From contig WNNJ02000193.1 of NCBI GenBank assembly GCA_012934845.2, positions 62,001-126,000 of the forward strand: a stretch of 64,000 bases of DNA, written 5' to 3'. A model generated the notes under the pieces. That model searched no databases. It was given only the letters and a program-made list of their open reading frames with translations, and was not told the DNA's origin. Positions 22,735 through 35,500 of this stretch are shown here, piece after piece. Each line of letters begins with the position of its first letter. The stretch's first letter is position 1. Origin of the DNA: Pomphorhynchus laevis (Eukaryota; Acanthocephala; Palaeacanthocephala; Echinorhynchida; Pomphorhynchidae). A program made the position numbers and the translations under genes.

Positions 22735-23556
22735 TGATGTTAGTCCGCTAAGTGTTCAAGAGAATGAATGAGATATGGAAGTAAGCTCTCCACATTCACA
22801 CAATCTTAGTGCATCTTTTTGTAAAAGACCATATCTCGACGTGATTGCATCTCGGAATGTTTCACTACTTATTCGAGTGTTTTAGTCGTTTGTGGGGTAT
22901 ACAGAAAGCCAAGAGGATGATCCATTCTTAACTAATTGCTCGATTGACGTCTTTAGAGTTGTATCCGCAACTTGAAAGATTTCCGAATGATCATTTTTAT
23001 CGTGAAAAAGTTTCGTCATCCGAATCTTTTGCAGGATCGTCCTCTGTTTTTGTTCAAGGTTGAAACCTACATATCCTTCTAAACAAGGTGCTCATAGCTT
23101 TTGAGAAGCTTCATATTCGAAAGCGGATGAACAAGTAGGATATCTAATACCAATTCCACCGTTGCCATAGCCTAGCTTTAAGATTCTCCATAGAATATCA
23201 TTTTCGACTACACCGATTCCAGCACATACACGAAGGAAACTTTTCACAGAAAATACAATTGGATCGAACCAATTATCCTGACATTGATTTGAACGCTGCA
23301 AATGACTCCATTTGTGCTGAATAGACCGGACAAGCGCGGTGTATGCAATTTGTAGATCCAGATGACCGACGTTACTAAGGCGAGATATTGAATCAGATGT
23401 CTCGGATACCTTTGTGCTTATAAAGCTCTCCATGAAGTTTGCGTTCCCGATCGGTGCCACCAGTGCAATAAGTCCATCCTCAACAACTGGGACTAATGTA
23501 TCCTTTAATATTGATTGCAGATACGTAACATTGAGTTCATTTGAGTAAATTCTGCA

Positions 23557-24201
23557 TTAGTTTGGTATGACGTGAAAACCGTATGCGAGACCTTGATTCT
23601 CAATTTGTTCGAGTATTTTCTTTATAATATGTGGTGGGCCAACCATATTACCATCATCTGCATACCTGTATTTATAGACACTGGGATATTCCTTCTTTAT
23701 GTTGTTAATCGACGGAAGGGTTGCAGCAGCGAATACGACCATTGAAAACACGTCTCCTTGTGCGAAGCCTTCGCCCGACCACATAATTTCATTTCATGTA
23801 GCAATTCCATTTCCTGTCGGTTTATGATAAATATTCTTTAATACTGTCGATACTGCAGGGCAGACTTTGTCAAGGTTGTGCAAAGCCACACCTCTATTTA
23901 CACGGTTAAATGTGTTGTCGGCATCGATCGTTAAGAGAACATAGTATTTTTCCTTGCGTAAAATATCGCGCCCCCCGTGAATTATACACTCGGTGCCAGC
24001 GCGCTGGCCAGCTCAAAACTGGATTGCTCTGCAAATTTTTTGTAAGTAAGGTTGGGCAATTCGCAGAATCGATTTGGACATAATCCTTCGCGATACGTCA
24101 CCAATCCCGATAGGTCTGACGCCAGGGTTTTTGCTCAATGAAATGAGTCTGCTGGCTGTCAACGCTCTTAACGAAGACTCTGAGACTTTTTGCGTAGCCA
24201 T
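23557..24201 (-). pseudogene. E1 RT core pieces
   Basis: 24,201-24,013 holds VSESSLRALTASRLISLSKN and PGVRPIGIGDVSRRIMSKSI; about 24,010-23,820 holds the decayed A block with the first Asp (DADNTFNRVNRG); 23,784-23,557 holds GEGFAQGDVFSMVVFAAATL and YADDGNMVGPPHI with both catalytic Asp of box C. Stops separate the pieces. The sequence GDV replaces the GDP seen in most relatives, and E4 shares this, so it is a subfamily trait. Confidence 0.75.
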
Positions 24202-25315
24202 GTGTCTAGCAAAACTGGAAAGAGACTCGGCAAGGCGGTTATACCCAGTACCGAACTCTGTTAATATCTGAAGCCATGCATGAGCATCAAATCCTGATGG
24301 ACCTGCACCGTCTTTTACTCTTCTAGCACTCTCAATGATTCGAGTGGAACTTAATTCATCAAACGCGATTGAATGAAAATATCATTCTGAATACATTGGT
24401 TGAGACAAAAGTGCTTCCGGTCTGATATCTGCTGCACTTGGATGTTTGTCTAATATGATTTCACGCACCGACTTACTCGTGTGCACTAATTGATTGTAGG
24501 CCTTTTGAAATCTACAACATTCCAAGTATGCATTCTCCGAGCTAAAAGCAACTTGAGTTGTTTGGGTCGAGATTGGCTTGTTCGTTGTAGTATAAGGTCA
24601 CTGATAACCATTGCCTGCATAATTGACGAGCTGTTTGTAGATGCTGATTTGTAAATTTGTGCCAAGATGTTTATAAAAGACTGATTCGATGCATCTTGGG
24701 AGTCTGAAGAGGTTCGGCTTCCATACGACTATTTCGCTAAACAAGAATTCGAAAATGGCTGAATTGTCTTTTAGAGGGTTGCCGACAGTCTGTGGAATTT
24801 GTATTATATTGTCATCCCGTTGATGTGCTGAACTAGTAATCTGTGTAGTAACTTGTTTCGAATCGTTGACTGATGTGCATGTCTCGAATGTTTGATGATG
24901 GTTGCTGCAATGAATATCCGCATGTATCGGTGTTATTGGCGAAACTGGGTTATGAACATCATCGTGGTATCTGTTTGCACATCTCAACGCCCCATAATCT
25001 ACACATGATCTATTTGCCTTTGCGCAACAGCATCTTTTACAGACTGCGACCGGACCATTGCAGTTGCAACAACGGGTTTGTACTTATGGTTTCTCCCACG
25101 GCATTGATGTTTTAAAGTATTCGCGAATCAATAGTTTATTTGTAATTATTTGTTTAGACTAATTTAATTTTGCTATAAATTTTAAGATTTCAAAATATTT
25201 AAATTTATTTTCGTTAGCCTTAAAATTCGAATGACTTTTGAGTTAGCCAATTTCAAAAATATTTTCTTTAATTGTGAGCTTTAACTGGCTAAAGCATATA
25301 ATGACCATTGTTTTA

Positions 25316-26045
25316 CAATTGTCATTATACAATTCTTCCTATCGTTGATAATCTCGTTTTCCTAGGCTTCCATTTTGACAACCGACTTTCACTTAAACCT
25401 TTCGTTAGAGATAAAGTACGCTCATCTACCTTGATACTCCGCAACCTCCGTCAAGTTCGTAGATTGATCGATTTCCCTTCTTGTATGACTCTCATATCAT
25501 CTCTCCTTTTTTCTAGACTCGATTATTGTCTTAGTCTATTTTCCAACTCACCTAAATCCACTCTTCTTCCCCTACAACGCATCGTCAACGCAGCTGTCCG
25601 AATTCTCCTCCGTCTTCGTCGTTTTGATCACACATCCTACCATCTTGCTTCTCTCGATTTGCCTACAATTTATTGTCGTGTTCAAATTCGTCTTCTTATC
25701 GTTGCTTTCCGCCTTGTAACTTTTCATACCCCTTCATTTCTCAACCTTCCTTTTCTTGATAATTCCCGTCCTGTTTACTGTTCCTTGCGTTCCTGTAATT
25801 CCCTTCTTTTACATGTCCCAAACTACTCTACCTCCTTTGGACTCCGCTCCTTCCTGGTGGCTGCTCCTCTATCGTGGAATCATCTGCCCATTCATATACG
25901 CCAATCAACTTCCCTGCAGTGCTTCAAACGACAAATCCGATCCCATCTGAACAATTTAACTGCTTGACTTTCTCATTTTTGTTTGTGGACTTGTAAGCGT
26001 ACAGCTTGTACGCATTTGCCACATTAAAAAAATTTGTATTATTAA
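25316..26045 (+). mobile_element. LINE-B 3' fragment, open reading frame
   Basis: A 5'-truncated copy carrying the last 213 or so codons of ORF2 in one unbroken frame to 25,967 (ILPIVDNLVFLGFHFDNRLS to RQIRSHLNNLTA), then the complete 3' UTR with the stem-loop GCGTACAGCTTGTACGC at about 25,998 and a TATTATTA tail at 26,036. It ends about 440 bp before the syntaxin start codon, so it sits in the promoter-side region of that gene and was inserted in the same orientation. Confidence 0.9.
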
Positions 26046-26480
26046 TTGACTTTCGTATCACATCTGCTGATATTCTAACCGATTTAATTGTCTACAGCAG
26101 AGTATCTGCTTGAAATATTTAGTATTTTAATGATCTAAATACGACCCTACCATACATAGTGATAATTTCACTTCCAATTATTGGAACATTTTTATTGCGT
26201 CTGAAATTTCAGATAAAACAATCATAATTCTTTACCTTTTTAAGAATCTTAAGATTAAATATTGTAAATGATTTTGGACCAATTCTAATCTTAATTTTGG
26301 AGCTATATTTAGATTATATTTATTGATCCTGTTACAAAATTTAAAATTTTAATTTTATTCTTTGTAGAATATAGCCGGCAGCCGAGCACAACTACAAAAC
26401 AATCTGACAGCTGATTGGACATTGTAGTATTTTTGAGATATATGACTTCCTGTAATCATCGCTTAAATTGATTTCCCACA
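26046..26480 (+). promoter_or_regulatory. Syntaxin 5' flank and probable 5' UTR
   Basis: Between the LINE-B tail and the syntaxin ATG. The last 110 bases (about 26,370-26,480) are less AT-rich (TATAGCCGGCAGCCGAGCAC) and contain GCTGATTGGACATTG, which includes the reverse complement of a CCAAT box. No clear TATA box or transcription start can be chosen by eye, so the call rests mainly on position. Confidence 0.35.
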
Positions 26481-26513
26481 ATGATTAAAGACAGATTGGC
26501 TGCATTAAAGGCA
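26481..26513 (+). CDS. STX1A: Syntaxin exon 1
   Basis: Encodes [11 protein letters not shown], the N-peptide that binds Munc18; fly and worm syntaxin-1 start MTKDRL. Donor GCA|GTAAGT, phase 0. Confidence 0.9.
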
Positions 26514-29500
26514 GTAAGTTAACATAAATTTCTTAATCAATTTACGGTCAGCGAATTAGGATGCTCTATTTGTATTTTACAACAAATTTCTTTTTGATTT
26601 AGTCCCAGTTGCGTTTAGAAAGCTTTTCAGTATGACCCCAGAGCACGAATAAAAGTTTGTTCCATAATTATAGAGGGTATTTTCAGGAATATACCTTGAA
26701 TTATATTTAGATACGAACTTATTTATACAAGACGTATTAGTAGCTATGCACATCTCACACTGTTCACTGATAAAAGCGGTTTCCGAACTGAAAAAAGCTT
26801 AACAATAACATATAAATATCGATACATATAATATATGTTTTTATCAAAATAAAATATTTATAAATATAAATAGAATGAAATATTAAATCTATAGATATAT
26901 AAAGAAATATTGTAAATGAAGTGACAAACTTCTCAAATAAGGGACAATTGTTATATATAAAGAAACATATCCCGTAAATAACGATACAAATCCAATGAAT
27001 ACATAAGTTTTCAAAATATAAAACCAAATCCTGTAAATAAAGAGACAAATTCCGTAAATAAAGAGCTAAATGACATTAATAAAAACCAATTTCTCTTGAT
27101 ATAGTCAAATTGTATAAATTCGAAATATATAATGTAATTATTATATAATTATTAATTAATAATATTTAATTATTAATTAATTTATATTAATTAATAAATA
27201 TTATTATAATATAATATATCCAGTTCATCTATCCATTTTGTATCTTTGTATTATTTAATTAAGTTTTGATTTTATGTGAATATGTGGAAGTGAAAATATC
27301 TGCACATATATTTTTTGAATTCTTCACTTTACGGACGTCACGTTATCCGGTTTATCAAAACCGGATAATTGTTTCATCCCGCAAACCTGAGAAATTCACA
27401 GAACTATTAGTTGTTACATCGATTGCTTAAAAACGATCCACAACAACGTTCAAATATATAATTGAGCATGATAAAATGCTTCTTTCTTTCTAAAAGTTTG
27501 AAATATAACAGTATCTATTAGTTAAGTACTTTAAACCTACATACTCATTAATGGTTATTATTTAAATGTTGGTGCACCACATTTTGTCATGCATCTTCTA
27601 TCTATTTTCTTTTTAGTTATAAAAGTTTATTCAAAATTTACGATTTAACCTATGATCGGATTCTTGCCACCCATTATTCCGAATTACTGTGCATTTATTA
27701 AAATTTAGTAAAATTAAAAACATTTACAGTGTTTTTATTGATGTAACATTACAATTTTTTAAAATTTACAATTATATTTTTGGGCTAAGAAGAAGCAAAA
27801 ATTACAAACGAGCATTATCACTACAACGTTTCGACCAATTGTTCGGCTTCGTAATATATAACTACAAGAAGATTGGCTTCGTGATATTATAAACATAATA
27901 TAATCAATTTTTATTCAAGAATGCAATATACCCTCAGTATTCTTACAATAAAATTGGTTACTATTAACTAATGTGTTTCATTCGAATAAGCTTGTATATT
28001 CTACGATGATCTTAGAGCTTGATTAATGATAATCATTCACAAATGAATGGCAGACTGTTTCAACTTGAATAGTTGAATAGTTTATCGAATTAAATGTGCA
28101 AAACGACAATTGAAACTGATAACAAAGTTTTTACTGTTTGCATAGTAATTTAGCTTTCGTGATTTATATTTGCGATTTGAGTAGGTTTTTGTTTGTTAGT
28201 GTTAGTCACAAATCTGCTCTCAAGTGAAATTGCACCTCACCAAAATTTTATTTCTCGTTTACATAGTTGCGAAATTTTGCAATATTTTCATATGCGTTTC
28301 TGTTCTCACATACGTGACAGCTGTGTTTAATTTCTCTGAAAACGACTGAAATTCGATAAGTGCTGTCCATTGCTGAAATAACCGAAGCGACTTGATAATT
28401 AAAATGTTGATACTTTTTATTTTAAGGATTTATTAATCTTAATTTTTAATCTTTATTGATTTTAATAAGAATCTTGTACTCTTAATTAATCCTGTTTTAA
28501 CAAAAAATTAAATTAATCCCTATTAAATTAGTCGATTAGCCTAATTCAATTCTTATTTTTATTTTTCTTAGCGTTTTTTATTTATGAGTCAAGATTATTC
28601 AGAAATAAAAAAATATTCACAAATAATAAAAACTCTTTCAACTTGAATTGTTTGTCAAATTTGCAAAAATACAATATTTGAGAAATAGAACTAATTTGAC
28701 TTTGTATTAATTAGCTAATAAAAAATATGAAATTATAAAAGGCGTATAATAGATTTGAAGGTTAAGATATTGGCAAACAGTTTGCCAATAAATATCATAT
28801 ATAAACTATTTTGTCATTATTTGATGAAAGATTGGCAAACATGGATTTTGCGTGAAAATCAACATTTAAGCTATGATAAAGCGTTTGCTCCTATACTATT
28901 AAGACAAAATCATCAAATACTTTGAACTTTCAGTTAATATCCAATGTTACATTCAATCTCGTTTTGATCGCTCGTGAAGGTATCCAGACTGAAAGTTTAA
29001 ATTGCCATATTTGAATGCAAAATTTATAATGCCTTTGCATTATTAATGATAGTATTTTCAATAAAGTATTTATTAAAACATTGGATTTTACTAAACTGTT
29101 TTTAAAATACAATAAATTGTAACTATATCAAATAGCAGTAAATATATATTATCATATATCACATTTAATAAACATTTAATTAAATAATTTAATTTAATTT
29201 ATCTATTGTAGTTTATATCAAATATTGCACTTATTATATATTATGGCTTACATATATTATCCCCGAAATTATAAAAATTTCATAAATTGTACAATTTATC
29301 ATTTTATAAATAATAAAAAATTGTAATAATTCAAATTAATTTTATATCTAGAATTAGATATGACTAGATTATATTTCCAAATCTAAAACTAATCTGGTTA
29401 CTCCTATATTTTCCAAAGAATTGTAAACATGGAACTTATTAAGAATTCATAAGCAAATATAGAAAGGAAAATTATAATTAAAGAGGGAAAATTTGTCATT

Positions 29501-32500
29501 AAAATTACCACTTTTCCACTTTTAAAGTGAACATTTTTAAATCCACTTTCATTTTAAAAGTGGATTTAATTTTTTTGTACAAATCAACAGTTTTTTTGAA
29601 AACTTGATTTTAAAAGTGGATTTTCTTAGCATACATAAATATGCAAAAACTACTGTTAGTTTTTTTATAAATTGCATTCTTTATTGTGAAAAATTTTACA
29701 TAAGTTTATATGTAAAATAATAATTGGATTATAATTATATCTAATTTAGTTTATATTCGAATTATAATATTATTTACTTTAATAATATAAACTTTTATTA
29801 GCTTTATTAGTATAAACTTTATACATTTTATTAAAATATATATCGTCATTTTTTGGAGCCTCTTATATTATACATTTTTTAAATAAAATTTATTAATTAC
29901 AAATATTCTTTCAAAATTCACATCTGAACTTGGTTATTAATGAATATAATTACACTAATATTAAAATTAAAATTTAATATTAAAAGATTAAGTTATTTCA
30001 GACAAATAAATGTGCTATGCCATCTTCGTAAATGTTTTTCTAATATAAATGTACACTGTTCATATTTCAATACTAAATATTATATTTGTTTGCAATAGGC
30101 TCAGCAACTTAAAGATGGTGATGATGCAGTTCTTACACCAAGCGAGACAACGATTCCAGTTGCGGGATCTCAAAATCGTTTTATGTTAGAGTTCTTTGAA
30201 CAGGTATTAAATATTTTTCCAACATAATATCCGAATTTGTCCATTTTATTTTAAATTTTAATTAATATCGATTTTTTTCGTATTTTATATTTGAGATTTA
30301 TTTTATACAAACTAATAAAGCATATTAATTAATATAATCATTTAAATATTAATTGATTTTGTTAGATCGGCTAGAATTACAGGTGTAAGTTAGAATTACC
30401 GATGAAATTACCACATAAATTGGTAATTTCAGACACAGGACACTTAAAAAACCTTTCACAATCTCAAAGAGATCTTGCAACTCGATGTTAATGTCAATAA
30501 ATTTATGCATTCCGGTCAATCAAATAATTGCAGCTAGGTGTCCAAACTTGTGCGTTATCCACTAGAGTATCGGTTACCGAGGAAAATCTGTGATTTATTT
30601 CAAGGCATCGATTTGTTTTGTCAGATAGACTATAGGTGGTTTTATTCGTTAACAGACAAGTTTTAGTCAGCGTCTAACATTATTGTAAGAGTGACAGCGT
30701 CTAAAAGAGTGACCTTACAATATAGGGTCACTCTTTTAAAATAAATATTTTTTTACTTTCAAAAAGTGATCAGGCTTACTCTGGATTTTACTAACGGCTG
30801 AATCCCAGCTTCATTTATTCGTTTTGATCTGATATCTCTTTAGTTTGTTTCTTATGTTCATTGAGTCATTGGTTTCTCCTACATGCTGTATTTGACAGAC
30901 GGTGCCTTCTATACAATTTCTTTAGTTTTGCATATATTTATGCTTTGAATTTTGTATTTTAGCCAAGTTGACACGCTATGAAAGTTGGTTAGTTGTGACA
31001 TGTCTGCACATGTTTTGCTTGCCAATTGAACCGTTTATTACAATTTCTTACGAAGATTTTCAATGAAAAATTGAATTCGTTATAATATCTTTTATATTTA
31101 TTGGTGGTCGTTAACATATTTTAACATTCTTGCTTTTGATTCCGGTTGTTTGTGCTGACTTTTTAATCGCAGATTGAATGAATTTATCAAGTTTAATGAA
31201 TGAAGGATTCCATTCTATAGATATTCTAATTGGCTTATATTATCTTTGCTTAGAAATTAATAGCGCTTTTTTATCATCATCTCGAGCGCATTATTTTTTA
31301 ATCCGTCGTACCCCATTACATATTAAATTTCGGTTAATTTGCGGAGAATGGCAACTAAAAGAATGCAAGTATACGGGTTTCCATGTTGGTTTTCTAAAAG
31401 CGCGTGTATGCAAAACGTAATTTTCCCAGAATACCTCAATTTCTATGAATGAAACAGTTCATGCGAAATCTTTTCTAGTTTGAACTCTAATGGGCTTCGG
31501 CGTTTCAGATTTTCAACCCAAGATCCTAGTGATTGTTCGTCGCTATCCTATGTTATCCTATGCAAAATGCTATCTATGCATCGTAGAAAATGTTTTGGCT
31601 GCAGTGTATTGAAGTTTAAAAAAAATGAAAATCAGTGAATATGTTTATACTACAGAACGAGCAATAGTATGCAATGTTTCATTTTATAAATCGATCATCC
31701 AAATTGTTGGTGCCTTCATATAGCTTACATTTAAACCAGATTACTAAAAATAGATGTAGAATGAACTTTTTTAATAATATAACAATCAAAAAGAGAACTT
31801 TATGAAAACAAATGTAGTCTCTGACAAGACAATTCGTAAAAACATACGTCCGTTTGAAAACTAAGATTGAAGTGAACTTAAAAAGTTCACTGAGAGGTTA
31901 TAGGATTCAGTGGAAAGTTGTTTATCATCAGTTTGCCAGCCACGAAAGAATCAACAAAACGATAATTAGTACCGTTTCGTCGTCATTTTAACATACTCGT
32001 GCCGTCTGCTGTCCGCTCCTGCATCCAATAGTGAGAAATAACCGGCACTGATGAGCCAAAGTACTTGTTTAATTTTTTAAAAACGTATTTTTTTTTAATT
32101 TTTCAGCAAAGTTTTAGTCCGATCATTTAAATAAAATTAGAATCCCTTTTAAGTGAAATCAGAATTATAATTTGGCTCTAGAGTAGCCAAGATACAATGG
32201 AGATTGTATCTATTCGAAACTTTGTTAATCTTTTGCAATCGATGGTTTCTATATTATTTAGTATCTTTAGTGGTTTCTTTATATGGACTTTACGTTTTTA
32301 TTATCATTGCCGATTCTGGTATAGATGAATTATCCAAACGAATTTGGCTATAATTATGTTGTGCACTTAATAAATGTGTGTAGTTTATTAAGTAATTTAT
32401 GGATCGACGCATGAATAACTACGGGCTGTTTGACTGAAATTTATGATCTGCTAGTATTTGTAGTTACCACGATTGTATGTGCTTTCAAAATGTGTCGTTA

Positions 32501-35500
32501 ACGACAAAGACAACTTAGAGCAAAGTGGTGTTTGGTTTGAAATTACTTTCACTCACGAAGAATAACAATGAATTGAAACACCGCTCTTAAATGATCTTAA
32601 ACTTTATGAATATTTAATGGCAATCATCTAACTTTCGAATGCTCTGTGGATTTAGATCTTTTCGGAACACTGACAATCCATAAGTCAGCACTGTCTCTAA
32701 CAGGAACCGAAAATAATGCAAATCCGATTTGAAAAACAGTGTAGGGATACCTGACGACAAGCTATGCGCTACCTTATAGTACTACTCATCACGAAGGTCA
32801 GTTAGGAATAATACAAACAGTACTAATGTTATTGGGTCTTCTTGATGAACCCCAGTTGCCTGGTCAGTATAATTTAAGTATAAAATACCGTCACAAGTTT
32901 TGACATGATTTGTGCTAACCATTTCTTCTAATACACGAAGAGATTTATTGTCTCAATTGCACAAGAACATTATTTTCTCTAGAAATAACTCTCCCCATCT
33001 ACTGTATCAACAGCGTTACGAAAGTATACACCATTGCTGTGTGGTCGTATATATCAAGTCTGCAATAATAAGCTCGACACGAGCCTTTTTTGTGCTATTG
33101 ACAAATTGTATGGGATCCAACGCGAACAAATTTTTTTGACAGTTAAATGTTCATGCAATATTGTCACATGACGATCTTGCAATATCAGTTCGCGCACAGC
33201 ATCCAAGTTTTTCGGAACAACAACTGATGTTGGACGACCTTCACGAAATTCGTCTTGGACAGAACTCCGACCACGATTGAATTCACCATACCATCGATAA
33301 ACACTGGTCCTTGATGGAGCTTCATCGCCAAAAGTTGAATAAAGTTCATTCATGGACTGCTGCTGAGTTAATCCACGTCGAAAGTTGTAAAAAATAATCG
33401 CCCGAAAATGTTCACGATTTAATTCCATTCTTGTGGGTAGATGAATCTTTTAGTTTACTGTAAACAACACAAATAGCGCTCGTATGTAAAAACGTTCTGA
33501 GTACGTATAACCTCAAAAACTTTAAACTTTACGATAGAACTGTCAGTTGACAGATTGCAACACTAGGGTTGCCAAATCCCGAAATATAAAAGGCAACCCT
33601 CGTATCAATAGCATTACGAAAGTATACACCCGTGCTATGTGGTCGTATATATCAAGTCTACAATAATAAGCTTACCTTCAGTAAAGCTTTTGTCAACAAG
33701 CGATACGAAAACCAGATTAAACGCTGGGTAGAATTGAATTACACTTAGTATGAGCGTAATTAAGGTTAAAAATATATTGTAGAGTGACACACAGGGCTAT
33801 ACCTCGACATGAGTTGGGATCGTTCTAATTTCCAGAACCTTTATAGATTATCTTCAGTATCGTCTTATTCTACTTTAATGGACAGTGTTTTACTTCTAAC
33901 ACCTCATCAAATGAGTTTTAACATCTCGTCAATCAAAATGCGTATTAGCGTAATTAAGGAGAACACTGACGTGCCATAAGTCAACACCACATCTTGCATG
34001 AACCGAACATACTCCATTTAGTAAGGATGATACATATGAAACGTGCTGCAGATTTGTTCCAAAGCCATATTGCTACGTAGCTTTATGACTCTCTAACGGA
34101 CATATACAATAATATACTTTGCTTTGATCAGTTGCTGCTGGACTTTGAAGATGCGTGTAAATTAACAAACTAAAGTAAGAAACTTGGTTAATAACTTGGA
34201 GAAATTCTGTTCCCAATAGGCAATTGGTATATTGCTGTTAACAGTTGAGTGATAACGTGCAGGGTTTACCTTCCACTGATTTTTTTCGGTCTCGCAATAC
34301 ACTTGTTACTTCTTTAAATCTGACATTATTTAGGAGAACTGATCAAACTACAGTAATGTGTTGAATAATACGTACGAGTATGAATACGAATTAGTATGAA
34401 TAATCATATTTTCGTTTAATTGTGCATGCATGTGCTCTAGATCTAAGCTGTCTTAATTCAGGGAATTTGTAAATACCAATAATTATATATCAACTTCTAA
34501 TATGATTTTAATTAATTTATAATTATAATAATTTAATTATTATTCGAATAATTTATTATTCCGATTGATTATTAGATAGTAATGACTAATAATTAAATTA
34601 TTAATTATCTATTAATATTAATTAATATAAATTTTAATAATTATATATTCACTATATCCGATTATTATAATCATATGTATTATTTGATACATTTATTAAT
34701 TTGCAACTTATTTTTATATAATTTAGTGATACAAACTAAATTTGATGTTATCTATTTAAAATCCGATTATTAGGTAGACGATCTTAGAAACAACATTGAT
34801 AAAATCGCAGAACTAGTAGCAAATGTCAAAATTCTACACAATGAAATACTTTCATCTCCGCAAGCTGACCAGCGTATGTAAAAACACTTTCGTTATAAAC
34901 ATTTTGTTCTCCATACTTTTAGGAACAAAAGGTGCCCTAGAAGAGCAAATGGCAGAGATAAAACGATGTGCTAATGACGTTCGGCGAAAGCTTAAAGGTA
35001 CGTATATAAATACTTATTAAATATTTTATTTAATAAAATATATTATTGTTTTATATTACATTTTTTATTTTATATTAAATTATATTATTTTTAATATTCT
35101 ACAATATGTATATTTTTATCTAACAATTCTTGTCAGATTTGTGATATAAATATTTATATTGTGATATTTTAGATTTGTGATATAAATATTATATTTGCAA
35201 TCTAAAATTCTTGTCAGATTTGTGATATAAATATTTATATTGTGATATTTTAGATTTGTGATATAAATATTATATTTGCAATCTAAAATTGAGTCAATTT
35301 TATATTTTGACCTTGTGTTTTTTCGACATTTTCAATCCTGTCGATTTAATTAAGAACAAATTATTTAAACTGTAAATGTAATTTGTATTTACAGATTAAA
35401 TATTTGTAAGAAATTACACAATTTCTGCTATTCTTAATTTATTACATGTTAATGTGGTGCACGAAAAACTACACTACATGTATCGCGTAATTATTGCCAT

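Larger units (their letters stand above)
22303..25105 (-). mobile_element. RLE-type LINE E1, full-length layout but decayed
   Basis: From 25,105 down the layout is: N-terminal Cys-rich domain (CCNCNG..AVCKRCCC...CVD), a conserved N-terminal region (VVWKPNLFRLPRC), RT (SRLISLSKNPGVRPIGIGDV, GEGFAQGDVFSMVVFAAATL, YRYADDGNMVG), thumb, then RHDIIRDILA and a restriction-like nuclease motif (DDARLDISCSGLYSDRS, TFLNVCVFNAFAP). RT, a Cys/His knuckle and a C-terminal restriction-like nuclease in that order define the R2/R4/CRE-type LINEs, so assignment to that group is inferred; the exact clade is not. Many stops and frame shifts are present. It is closest to the open copy E4 at 63.1 kb. Confidence 0.8.
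30204..34773 (+). other. Syntaxin intron 2
   Basis: 4,570 nt. The first part (30.2-32.6 kb) shows no element I recognise. A repeat-rich stretch (32.65-34.05 kb) surrounds a deleted mariner. The end (34.45-34.75 kb) is ATTAAT-type low-complexity DNA. Confidence 0.6.

Noticed and set aside
26764-27048. 94-codon minus-strand hydrophobic frame
   Set aside because: Built from repeated AAATA/TATA units ([10 protein letters not shown] type); low complexity, inside syntaxin intron 1.
30470-30590. tRNA-like A-box (TAGTGGATAACGC, minus strand) suggesting a tRNA gene or tRNA-derived SINE
   Set aside because: No convincing B-box at the right distance and no cloverleaf could be drawn.
31178-31420. 80-codon plus-strand frame in syntaxin intron 2
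   Set aside because: No recognisable motif, no splice context and a composition expected by chance.
34823-35020. 65-codon frame overlapping syntaxin exons 3 and 4
   Set aside because: Reads through the 49-nt intron in an alternative frame before exon 4. It is a by-product of the real exons.
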